This document shows positions 26,701 to 33,198 of a DNA stretch of 64,000 bases, in pieces. The notes under the pieces are model-generated. The model was given only the letters and a program-made list of their open reading frames with translations. It searched no databases and was not told the origin of the DNA. The position numbers and the translations under genes are program-made. Within the stretch, counting starts at the first letter, position 1. Each line of letters begins with the position of its first letter. Origin of the DNA: Tunicatimonas sp964551335 (lineage in GTDB: Bacteria > Bacteroidota > Bacteroidia > Cytophagales > Cyclobacteriaceae). The DNA is taken from the NCBI GenBank assembly GCA_964551335.1, contig CAZKCO010000001.1:62001-126000 (forward strand). Direction: 5' to 3'.

Positions 26701-27076
26701 AAATAGACGAGGTCACTACTTCCCGCGACTGCTCTCCGTAGCCGATCACCACCACTTCGGAAAGAGCTCGGACGTCAGGAGCCATTTGTATATTGAGAGT
26801 GGATTGGTTGTCAACGGAGGCTTCCTGGTTTTCGTAACCCACCGAAGAAAATACCAAGGTATTGGCATCCGAAGGCATGCTCAGCGTATAACTACCTTCT
26901 GCGTCAGTGATGGTGCCAACGGTGGTTCCTTTCACCAGAACATTGACGCCCGGCAGGGTTTCCCCGGTTTCCTGGTCGGTGATCTTACCGGAAACGGTTC
27001 GCTGAGCGTAGGCCGATACTGTTATTCCTACGCTTGCCATGACTAGAGCGCTTATCCGCAATAAATTGTTTTTCAT
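23795..27076 (-). CDS. susC: SusC/RagA-family TonB-dependent outer-membrane transporter, PUL 1
   Basis: A 1093-residue TonB-dependent receptor. The signal peptide ends SAYAQ. A carboxypeptidase-regulatory-like domain follows (VSGKITDQETGETLPGVNVL, ~28-110), then the plug with the SusC signature (VVVIGYGEQ, DAASAAIYGARAANGVI), then the 22-stranded barrel ending in an aromatic-rich strand (PRPLQFRIRLTAGL). It imports oligosaccharides through the outer membrane using TonB energy, paired with the SusD lipoprotein downstream. First gene of the long PUL 1 operon; the 264-bp divergent spacer to the GntR gene holds its promoter. Confidence 0.95.
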   Translation of the reverse strand: MKNNLLRISALVMASVGITVSAYAQRTVSGKITDQETGETLPGVNVLVKGTTVGTITDAEGSYTLSMPSDANTLVFSSVGYENQEASVDNQSTLNIQMAPDVRALSEVVVIGYGEQSREVVTSSISKVEGASIQNTPSVHPVQALQGRAAGLSVNVTSGQPGDGAQVFIRGGTTPNPRDQNNEPLYVVDGVFREDLVGINPNDIESIEVLKDAASAAIYGARAANGVILINTKTGKGAQGGRIRVQYAYGIDEQIRQYPWTSAEDYIRVSRIAAQRGINLGNPGERLNDTQFGYSTQVISEPGEYGQERVTTVFLDDVVAVEGQPYVDGLINEQGFQTMEDPVTGRIILFKDNNYDENHLFQTGTSHDVNINASGGGENGNYNVSIGYLGQEGTVRGTASDRFTALANGVYNIRENLRVEAGFNYQFDNIEQPRSDNGTINRSSRLPHTYRIWNDDGTPALGESPGSPRNIEHELFYQDDSYRNFRTQFRLGFDYEITDGLSLKSSASVYRRENLLDRFERASPEISSRDMRRDHDTFNQVMIDGLLTYDKIIGEGHNVNALLGTQYVQDTEESFRGDGANAPTDLITTLNASETERERVTSFYSEGKLLSFFGRLNYDFKAKYLFGFSLRYDGSSRFATNNQWGLFPAVSAGWNLHQESFFTVEPISRLKLRASWGQAGNDNLSISDTRGLFSPTSYQLIGGVRASRLPNFDLKWETTTTTDIGLDVGLFKNRVNVLVDFYNKLTSDRLIDRPLPAQTGFGFIRSNFGSLRNRGIEVEIGGTAVQTGDFIWDVNFNFAFNQQTITELPDNDNAKNRINGGIIWDENGNEVQVGGLAEGERPFGLWAFEYMGVYTTDAEAAEAPDDLLMSGGYRTLYGGQKNGGDAIWRDTNGDNIIDVRDLVFVGYPDPNQRGGWLNTFTYKNLSLRFVMDWATGHVISNGWRSRSNGNARNNVMTLTDVIDGGMWQEQGDQAAMPRYDVASDFDNGPRNHFRTLHNTSNREISNGSGDGADQTFYYHEGDWLAFREVSLSYQLPTDLVNKAGFTDTRLSLELYNLGYLTRYDGLTPEHYDGIDEGIYPRPLQFRIRLTAGL

Positions 27077-27121
27077 GGTTGATAGTTTTAGGTCATAAAA
27101 AGTGTGATAGTATTAAATAGG

Positions 27122-27134
27122 TATGTATGACATA
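27122..27134. promoter_or_regulatory. Candidate GntR operator upstream of susC
   Basis: A perfect palindrome, TATGT-ATG-ACATA, 46 bp upstream of the susC start in the divergent spacer to the GntR/FadR-type gene. Its TGT-N3-ACA core resembles sites bound by FadR-subfamily regulators. No other comparable palindrome was noticed in the spacer. Assignment is by sequence form and position only. Confidence 0.5.
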
Positions 27135-27340
27135 TTACAATATTGAAAAAATTAACTACTATTGTCAATATAATTCGTAAAATTAATTGTTTAATTGAGT
27201 TGTTTTTAATCATTATGCTGAGTCATACTCCCTCAGTTCTTGGAAAAGTTCTAAATGAAGAGGATGGGGGTGGTTAATTTATGGGCTCAGTCTTGAGAAA
27301 ATTTAATTCATTACCTTTACTGGTTGCTTACTAAAATTCA

Positions 27341-28066
27341 ATGATTATGTCACATCGCTCTGACCCTCGAGCGGAAACTGTTAACTCCTTGGGATTAACT
27401 CCCGTCGTCAATGCTTCCATGACCGACCAAGTTGAAGAGAAACTGAGGCAGTATTTTGCGCTACAAGGTTTTAAGCCCGGCGATGCTCTGCCCAAGGAGA
27501 TGGAGCTGGCTGAAGCCCTCCAGGTGAGTCGCAATGTAGTCCGGGAAGCGCTCAGCCGCCTGCGTATGCTGGGCATGGTAGAGACCCGAAAACGGCGCGG
27601 GATGATTTTGGCTGAGCCTGATGTATTAAGTGGTCTGGAACGTCTGTTAGATCCTAATCTTTTAGGTAAAGAAGTGCTCAAGCAACTATTTGAGTTTCGG
27701 TTGGTGCTAGAAATAGGGATTAGCGACTTGTTGTTTTTACGGAGGAACGAGGAGGATTTAACCCAGTTAAGAATCATTGTAGAGAGGGAGAAGAATGCTC
27801 AAAACGACCGGCAACGGGTGGAGCTCGATGTGCTGTTTCATTCCACGCTGTACCGGATCAGCGGTAATGAGACCTTGCGGCGCTTTCAGAAAATGCTGAT
27901 TCCTCTGTTTAACTACATTGTTGAAATAGAAACCGGACCCGATGGTAAGACGGCGGTAGGCTCGGTTTCTCACTCCGAACTCATCCGAGTTTTAGAAAAG
28001 GGGACCCCTGCCGAATTTCAAGAGGCTATGAAAAAACATTTAGAGCCCCACTTTAAGTATATTTAA
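27341..28066 (+). CDS. GntR-family (FadR/FCD subfamily) transcriptional regulator
   Basis: A 241-residue protein with an N-terminal winged helix (~25-95: GDALPKEMELAEALQVSRNV, VREALSRLRMLGMVETRKRR) and a C-terminal FCD ligand domain. Likely metal ligands are Asp/His in ELDVLFHSTLYRISGN and His in VSHSELIRVLE and KKHLEPH. FCD regulators usually sense sugar acids or organic acids and repress the neighbouring catabolic operon. It diverges from susC, and a TGT-N3-ACA palindrome lies between them, so control of PUL 1 by a sialic-acid- or aldonate-like inducer is a natural inference. Confidence 0.9.
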   Translation: MIMSHRSDPRAETVNSLGLTPVVNASMTDQVEEKLRQYFALQGFKPGDALPKEMELAEALQVSRNVVREALSRLRMLGMVETRKRRGMILAEPDVLSGLERLLDPNLLGKEVLKQLFEFRLVLEIGISDLLFLRRNEEDLTQLRIIVEREKNAQNDRQRVELDVLFHSTLYRISGNETLRRFQKMLIPLFNYIVEIETGPDGKTAVGSVSHSELIRVLEKGTPAEFQEAMKKHLEPHFKYI

Positions 28067-28397
28067 ATGAATTTTTGCCATCTATCGAATAAACTCTTTC
28101 GTTATTAGCTGATGTAGGCTGAATATTCCCCTAAGAAAAAAAATTAGTAGATTTAAAAAATAGGTTATTGCCCTTACTCCGATTAATCACTCGTTAGAGT
28201 AATCATCCTAACTAATAAAAAAAACGGTACAAAAAATTAGGTCTAAGACCAAACAAAGGCTGGGAGCGAACGAGTGGCTTTAGTGAAGGGAATATCTACA
28301 AAAAATGGTCAGTCAGGCAAGTACAAAACACTAAAGGGCACTTTTCTTTTTTTTGCTATTCTTCGTTAAAGAAGCTAAACAAAACACATTTATCACA
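28067..28397. other. Gene-free spacer after the GntR gene
   Basis: About 330 AT-rich bases with short A runs. I see no ORF, hairpin terminator or recognisable remnant. It runs into repeat copy 2. Confidence 0.6.
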
Positions 28398-28822
28398 TTC
28401 ATTTTTCTTGCTTGTTTTTAGCCCTATTTGATCTAGACTTCATCCTGAGCGAAGGCAATCAATAAAAATTGTGTAAGCGAATGATTATCATCATTTTTCA
28501 TGCAATTTGGTGAACTGCCACTCAAATAATATTGGTTCACCCATTTCGTCATATGTATTGGGATCAAGTGAATGATTTGTACACAAAAAACCCTCTCAAA
28601 TCATACAATTTGAAAGGGTTTATTGCAATTTGATAGGTTCGTCGGGGCGGCAGGATGATTTTTTGCCTTGTAAACCTCTGTATTTCAATATCTTAGAAGA
28701 ATTATTTTTGTCAGTTCACCGAATAGTTCACCCACAAATTGGTAGCTAATAGACTAAATTGTATGGGTGAAAAATCACTTGAAAATACTGAATGGTTGAT
28801 TTTGGTGCAAATTATTGTATCC
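28398..28822 (+). repeat. Dispersed ~450-bp repeat, copy 2
   Basis: Same order of blocks as copy 1: GGTGAAC (28509-28515), GTTCACC (28535-28541), hairpin (28588-28621), the invariant word (28637-28658), a GTTCACC pair (28714-28720, 28726-28732) and ATGGGTGAA at 28763 leading to a frame reading NTEWLILVQIIV. One 12-bp GTTCACC unit present in copies 1 and 3 is missing from the first pair here, as if lost by slippage or recombination between the direct words. It is followed immediately by a decayed serine recombinase gene. Confidence 0.85.
28588..28621 (-). terminator. Hairpin-T tract inside repeat copy 2
   Basis: Arms 28588-28601 and 28608-28621 form the same 14-bp stem as copy 1 (loop bases differ), followed on the minus strand by six T. 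It keeps the same position relative to the tRNA-end-like word. Confidence 0.7.
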
Positions 28823-29349
28823 TTTTTCCTGTTCCGCTTAAAAGATCATACTCTGGATTTACCACAAGATGCATTCTATACGGTGGGTTGTAAACGAATC
28901 TTTGAAGACAAGATAACCGGATCAAAATCCGCGCTCAGGTCTGGGATGAAGGGCCATTTGGGGGAAGGAGGTACGCTATTGATTTAGCGTCTAGGCTGAC
29001 TTGGCAGCCCTCGGTCTAAAGAATATGATGGAACTGGATAATTGGCCGGAAATGCAAGGGATGAGCTTGAAGCGCTTGCAAGAATCTATTGATACGATTA
29101 CCCCTTCAGACCCTTGGCCGAGACCGAGCGTCCCCGACTAGGCGCCCCCATTTGAGCGACACTTGATCCGGGAACGAAGTCGGGCCAGTAAGGAAGTGGC
29201 ACCGGCAGGCGGACGCAACAGTAGCCGCCCTACCGCCTGACCAGAAAAAACAAGTGTTCCCATTACACCAAGCCCCAGAACAAACCATTCGGTGGATCTA
29301 GGGCGTGTTGACATATAAACGTAGAATTGAGTATTTTGTATAAAAGTGT

Positions 29350-29697
29350 ATGCGAAGATACGAATTGCGAGAGGATCAGTGGCAAAAGATTGCCCCTCTA
29401 CTACCGGGTACCGCCTCTGATCGGGGTAGAACGGCAGATAATCGGTTGTTTGTTCATGCTGTGCTCTGGATTGCTCGCAGCGGTGCTCCCTGGAGAGATT
29501 TACCGAGGCGGTTCGGCGAATGGAATAGTGTGTACGTACGCTTTAACCGGTGGTCTAAAAAGGGGATTTGGAAACGAGTGTTTGAAGAATTGCAAGAGCC
29601 TGACTTGGAATGGCTCATGACCGATAGTACCGTAGTGCGCTCTCACCAGCATTCAGCAGGCCAAAAAAAGCCATCAGGCAAGGGGATGAAGCCATAG
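29350..29697 (+). CDS. IS5-family transposase, first frame (OrfA)
   Basis: A 115-residue N-terminal transposase frame with the DUF4096-type domain (MRRYELREDQWQKIAPLLPG, GAPWRDLPRRFGEWNSVYVR) and the first catalytic Asp in LMTDSTVVRSHQHSAG. Near its end, GGC CAA AAA AAG contains a run of seven A (29663-29669). Slipping back one base there gives KAIRQGDEAIGKSKGGNSTK, the conserved OrfB entry, so a programmed -1 frameshift normally joins the halves. The second half is now separated by the IS110 insertion, so no working enzyme can be made. Confidence 0.85.
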   Translation: MRRYELREDQWQKIAPLLPGTASDRGRTADNRLFVHAVLWIARSGAPWRDLPRRFGEWNSVYVRFNRWSKKGIWKRVFEELQEPDLEWLMTDSTVVRSHQHSAGQKKPSGKGMKP

Positions 29698-29879
29698 GCA
29701 AGAGTAAAGGGGGTAATAGTACGAAAGCCGCCGGGAATTCTAAGGATAAAACAAGCTTTCTCTGTATAATATTTTCAAGAAAGCGACTTTCACGTTGGGG
29801 TATTGAAATATGGATAACTCTATTGAGTTACCCACATTCCAACACCGTAATAGTAACAACAAAATCATATAATATCTTT

Positions 29880-30893
29880 TTAAGCCGCTTGACCATAGTG
29901 TCTGAAGATCACGTACTCAGTACCCCGGTTGATGGTAGCAAAAGCACGGTTGATCAGTTTTGCTCTCACGGCGTTGATAATGACCATCTTAGGTTTTCCC
30001 TCTTTGAGCTTTCGCTGATAATAGGCTTTCATTTCTTCGTCAAACTGAATGACTGTAGCTGCCCCATTACTCAGTAGTGCTTTGATCCGTTTGTTAGCCA
30101 AATGACTCGTCTTAGTTCTGCCCCGAATACTAGTACCCGAAGTATGCTCAAAGGGTGCTACCCCGCAGTAAGAAGCGAATTTACGACTGTTATTAAAAGC
30201 TGTAAAGTTGTTGGTTGCTAAGATTAGTGCTACGGCAGTTACAAGACCAATACCCGGAATTGAGCAAAGCAGTTTAAAGCTTTTTTGTAGTTGCTCATCT
30301 TCTTGGATAGCTTCTTCAATTTGCTTTTCGGTTCGTGCCACTTGCTGCTTAATAAGCTTTAGCTGTTTTTCAGACTCTTTGATAATAAAGCGGTTATCTA
30401 CCAGATGGGCCGTATCTTTCAAGTCCTGAATGGTCTGCTTCAAACTAGCTTGGTTCTTAATAAGGCGTTCTCGGAAAGCAAACAGATTCTTCAGTTTTAG
30501 CAAACTGCTTGAAGGAAGTTGAGTTGGGCTCAGTTCGTGGCGATGTAGGAAAGCATAATGCGTTAAGCGCTGGGCATCTACCCGGTCATTTTTTCCTCGT
30601 GCTATGCCCAATGAACGCTTGAGATGCAAAGGTGAGTAGAGGGCGAACGATAGTTGCTTGTTTTGCAAAAAGCAGCATAATTCCAGTGTATACCAACCGG
30701 TATGTTCCATAGCAAAGAAGCACTGTTGTAGATCTACTTTGCGCTTTTTGAGCCAACTGAGCAACTGTCGGCAACCAGCCACAGAATTAGAAAACTTTTT
30801 GTGAGCGAACTGATCCGGCTTTGCCTCTGAACAGAAACAGACATCAAAGTTTTGTTTTGAGATGTCAATACCAATGAAATGGGTAAACTTCAT
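29880..30893 (-). CDS. IS110-family DEDD recombinase
   Basis: A 337-residue, full-length IS110 recombinase. The N-terminal RuvC-like domain begins FIGIDISKQNFDVCF (D10) with AMEHTGWY and KNDRVDAQRL carrying further acidic residues. A coiled-coil stretch covers ~150-200. The C-terminal Transposase_20 domain has LCSIPGIGLVTAVALI and FASYCGVAPFEHTSGTS, the region of the nucleophilic Ser. The ORF is intact and its leader holds the candidate guide RNA, so this element may be active. Confidence 0.92.
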   Translation of the reverse strand: MKFTHFIGIDISKQNFDVCFCSEAKPDQFAHKKFSNSVAGCRQLLSWLKKRKVDLQQCFFAMEHTGWYTLELCCFLQNKQLSFALYSPLHLKRSLGIARGKNDRVDAQRLTHYAFLHRHELSPTQLPSSSLLKLKNLFAFRERLIKNQASLKQTIQDLKDTAHLVDNRFIIKESEKQLKLIKQQVARTEKQIEEAIQEDEQLQKSFKLLCSIPGIGLVTAVALILATNNFTAFNNSRKFASYCGVAPFEHTSGTSIRGRTKTSHLANKRIKALLSNGAATVIQFDEEMKAYYQRKLKEGKPKMVIINAVRAKLINRAFATINRGTEYVIFRHYGQAA

Positions 30894-30916
30894 AACTGAG
30901 ATAAGTAAGTAAAGTA

Positions 30917-31095
30917 GAAAATAACGATTGAATCTGCTTATCCCTTTCGTAAGCCCTAACGCTTAACATTCTAATTGGCACGTTCAATCAAAATAAGAGC
31001 TAAGGACTGATTCCCGGCATGAACCTGAAAATTTCGGCCCGGTGGTAGTTCACCTTAGCTCTATTCAAGATAGTACTTTTTCAGTACGGACTCTC
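30917..31095 (-). ncRNA. Candidate IS110 bridge RNA
   Basis: The minus-strand leader folds into three parts. A 5' hairpin is GTACT/AGTAC (31073-31077, 31083-31087). A stem AGAGCTAAGG/CCTTAGCTCT (30996-31005, 31053-31062) closes an internal loop. A second stem GATTGAA/TTCAATC (30926-30932, 30983-30989) closes another. In the first loop, ACCGGGCC (31036-31043) equals the left target plus CC core, and GCCGG (31014-31018) is complementary to core plus right target. In the second loop, AAAGGG (30942-30947) is complementary to core plus element start, and TTAGAAT (30968-30974) matches the element's other end 2 nt from the core. This order follows the published IS621 bridge RNA layout. Confidence 0.65.
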
Positions 31096-31111
31096 TGTTA
31101 CAAACCTAAAG

Positions 31112-31492
31112 GGCCCGGTACATGCTAGTGTGGATGCATTGGGCAATCCTCGTAGGCTCATTTTAACTCCAGGGCAAGCCGCAGACGTATGTACCGGGCC
31201 TGATTTAATTGTTGGGGAGAACACTGAAGCCGTGATTGCCGACAAGGCTTATGATAGCGATGCTTTTCTAACGCTAATTGCTGAAATGGGGGCTGAGGCA
31301 GTAATTCCGCCGAAGTCTAATCGGGTTGATCAACGGGAATATGACGAAAATTTATATGCTGATCGTAATAAGGTTGAACGCTTTTATAACAAGGCTAAAA
31401 ACTACCGAAGATTAGCGACTCGTTATGAGAAAACAGCACGTAATTTCCTGGCTTTCTGGCATATAGCTAGCTGCGTCATTCTAACCTTGTAA
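31112..31492 (+). pseudogene. IS5-family transposase, 3' half of OrfB
   Basis: Reads GPVHASVDALGNPRRLILTP with the second catalytic Asp in VIADKAYDSDAF and Glu in NKVERFYNKAKNYRRLATRY, ending at 31492 just inside the right terminal repeat. Removing the IS110 element plus one GG core joins this frame exactly to the OrfB entry at 29694-29734 (NSTKAAGPVHASVDALG), which supports the IS110 boundaries given here. Confidence 0.85.
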
Positions 31493-31773
31493 TTATATGT
31501 CAACACGACCTAGGACGACCATGTACAATACAGTCAATGAAGTTAAAATGAAACAGGGAAAGAAAGCAGGATGAAACTGGGCTGCGTAAAAGGGGGACCA
31601 TCTTCTTATCGCCCTCAAAGTCGGCCGTATTTCGGTAGTATCGTAATGGTCAGGCATGATGTAGCAGCGACTACTGGTTTGGTTCATGAGTGATTAGGTA
31701 CATTATTATCCCCAAGCCGCCAAGAACTGTAATTCCCGAGCGATTTTGAATGAGCAACTGGGTGGAGTTCTGA

Positions 31774-32157
31774 TTACACGTTAAGCAGCGATACGTCTGG
31801 GTATCGTAGTATGTCCGCATCGTGGGTGAGCAGTTGCAGGTTTTCCGATTTTGCCTGAGCTAGTAGTAGTCGATCAAAGGGATCACGATGCAACAGGGGC
31901 AAATTTCTCAGCAAGGTCACATGTTCAAATGATATAGCTAAGGGAATCAATTGTTTATCCGAAAGAATGGAAGGCCAGTCAAAGGCATCTCCCGGTAGTG
32001 TGCCTTTCGCCTGTTTGATTTCAATCTCCCAGGCCACCACACTGCTTAGATACACCTCGTAGTGCCGATTGATGAGGTCGTTAATACTCGAGGGCAATTG
32101 GAAGGAGCCCATCGCCCACCAAAGAAAGATATGGGTATCCAGCAGTAAGCCCCCCAT
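31774..32157 (-). CDS. PIN-domain toxin (VapC-like), second TA pair
   Basis: A 127-residue PIN-domain ribonuclease of the VapC type. Metal-binding acids are D7 (LLLDTH), E44 (VVAWEIEIK), D95 (HRDPFDRLLLAQA) and D113 or D115 (LTHDADIL). The HRDPFDRLL motif is typical of the VapC subgroup paired with Phd-like antitoxins. Its start overlaps the antitoxin stop by one base. Unrelated in sequence detail to the pair at 71-686. Confidence 0.88.
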   Translation of the reverse strand: MGGLLLDTHIFLWWAMGSFQLPSSINDLINRHYEVYLSSVVAWEIEIKQAKGTLPGDAFDWPSILSDKQLIPLAISFEHVTLLRNLPLLHRDPFDRLLLAQAKSENLQLLTHDADILRYPDVSLLNV

Positions 32158-32423
32158 TATTCATCCAGCATTCCAAATTCCCGAGCAATCTCGTCATTCG
32201 TTTCTGGGGAATCCCAATCATCGGTGAGGGCAATCTTACCTTGGGCAAAGCCTCCTTGTCGGAGGGGTTTGTCTGATAAAGCCGCTTTTCCGTGGTAAAC
32301 CGAGATGATTTGGGCCAGACGCTTTTCCTGGTCATCCGTGATGAATACTTCCTCTCCGGCCAGGACTCGCTTGAGCGCGTCCGCCGTTTCCGGTGAGAGA
32401 TCGTGGATATTGATGGTAGTCAT
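32157..32423 (-). CDS. Antitoxin (Phd/VapB-like), second TA pair
   Basis: An 88-residue acidic protein: a DNA-binding-like N-terminus (MTTINIHDLSPETADALKRV, EEVFITDDQEKRLAQII) and a disordered acidic tail (ALTDDWDSPETNDEIA) of the kind that wraps a toxin. The N-terminal pattern (a beta strand, then 'gEevfItddgkrlAqI') is that of Phd/YefM-type antitoxins paired with PIN toxins. Translationally coupled to the toxin gene. No promoter motif was identified in the ~210 bp upstream. Confidence 0.8.
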   Translation of the reverse strand: MTTINIHDLSPETADALKRVLAGEEVFITDDQEKRLAQIISVYHGKAALSDKPLRQGGFAQGKIALTDDWDSPETNDEIAREFGMLDE

Positions 32424-32634
32424 ATGCTCAGTAAACGAGAGTTGTACTTACTTTTCAACTTGAAAACGAAATTAAGGACGGTCAAGTTCTGGAGATGGAA
32501 CAATCGTAGAATAGAAACATCCTTTTACGTTGTGGCCTCGAAGAATAAGCATTATTCAACGAGCATAGCCAGACTAAATAGGGGAAGCGGGATACGGATA
32601 GAATGACCTGCCTCTGAATGCCCGGCTGCAGTAG

Positions 32635-33150
32635 CCCGACGCGTGGTATCACTTTAAGAACGATCCGGTAGCAGATGACAATACGCGGCAGTTGACGGTC
32701 AACCTTCCCCAGCAACTGTTACCACCTCATTATGCCAAAGGTGAAGCAGTATCTACTTCGCATATAACCGTGATGCTGCTGGGTAATTTTCAGGATCTCA
32801 GCGGTACCGAAAGTAACACAATACAGGAATCCGTGCACGTAAGTCATGCGTACTCAGAAAATAGTATCCCCAAGACCCTAAAAGTAAGCAGTCTGGCGAA
32901 CCCATCTGCCGGTGAGACAAAGTTTACTACTAGATTGATACCGGAAAGTGGATCATACGTACTCTTCAGTACCCGGGATAACGATAACATATCGCATCGA
33001 CTGCCCGAAAGCAGTGAGCCTTCGGGCGAATGGATCATTTCGGTAAAGGAGGTGTCCTTGTCAAATGATAGTTCATTAGGAGCAATTATTGATGATATTC
33101 TGGTGATAGTTACTACGGAAGGCACAGTAGTATGCCTTCCAGCAAAATAA
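32635..33150 (+). pseudogene. Orphan 3' gene fragment of unknown function
   Basis: An open frame of 171 codons from just after a TAG (32632-32634) to 33150. It lacks a credible start: the only early one is TTG at 32692. It begins mid-sequence (PDAWYHFKNDPVADDNTRQL) and before the TAG the same frame reads NDLPLNARLQ, so a longer gene may have been cut by a stop. The product has no Cys before residue ~168 of the frame and alternates beta-prone and Ser-rich segments (TSHITVMLLGNF, GEWIISVKEVSLSNDSS), which suggests an extracellular beta-sandwich. I do not recognise the family. It converges with the FG-GAP gene 48 bp away. Confidence 0.4.
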
Positions 33151-33198
33151 TGACTTGATTTATTCCACTGACAAACGATTACTTCAATCCTAGTATGA

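Larger units (their letters stand above)
29735..31111 (-). mobile_element. IS110-family insertion sequence inside the IS5 transposase
   Basis: About 1.38 kb flanked by a GG dinucleotide on both sides (29733-29734, 31112-31113), with no terminal inverted repeats, as expected of IS110 elements. The boundaries were fixed by restoring the IS5 reading frame. The transposase is on the minus strand with a 218-bp non-coding leader (30894-31111) and a 141-bp tail. The long leader points to the IS110 rather than the IS1111 subgroup, and the leader can fold as a bridge RNA. Confidence 0.82.
29301..31510 (+). mobile_element. IS5-family (IS427-type) element interrupted by an IS110 element
   Basis: Terminal inverted repeats are GGGCGTGTTGACATATAA at 29301-29318 and its near-complement at 31493-31510. 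CTAG occurs at both ends (29298-29301, 31510-31513), covering the short target duplication. Subtracting the IS110 insert leaves about 0.83 kb, normal for the group. The transposase is in two frames, and its second frame is cut by the IS110 element. The target was the already or later decayed serine recombinase gene. Confidence 0.85.
28823..31574 (+). pseudogene. Decayed serine recombinase (resolvase/invertase), split by nested IS elements
   Basis: Translated pieces in changing frames follow a small serine recombinase from end to end: RLKDHTLDLPQDAFYTVGCK, RIFEDKITGSKS and EGGTLL (28834-28981), GMSLKRLQESIDTITPS (29054-29107), FERHLIRERSRASKEVAPAG and GRNSSRP (29152-29237). The last piece, TMYNTVNEVKMKQGKKAG with its stop at 31572-31574, lies beyond the IS5 insertion and fits the C-terminal HTH tail. 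The catalytic N-terminus (YARVS-type strand with the active Ser) is missing, and stops and frameshifts are many, so it is inactive. It borders repeat copy 2. Confidence 0.7.
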
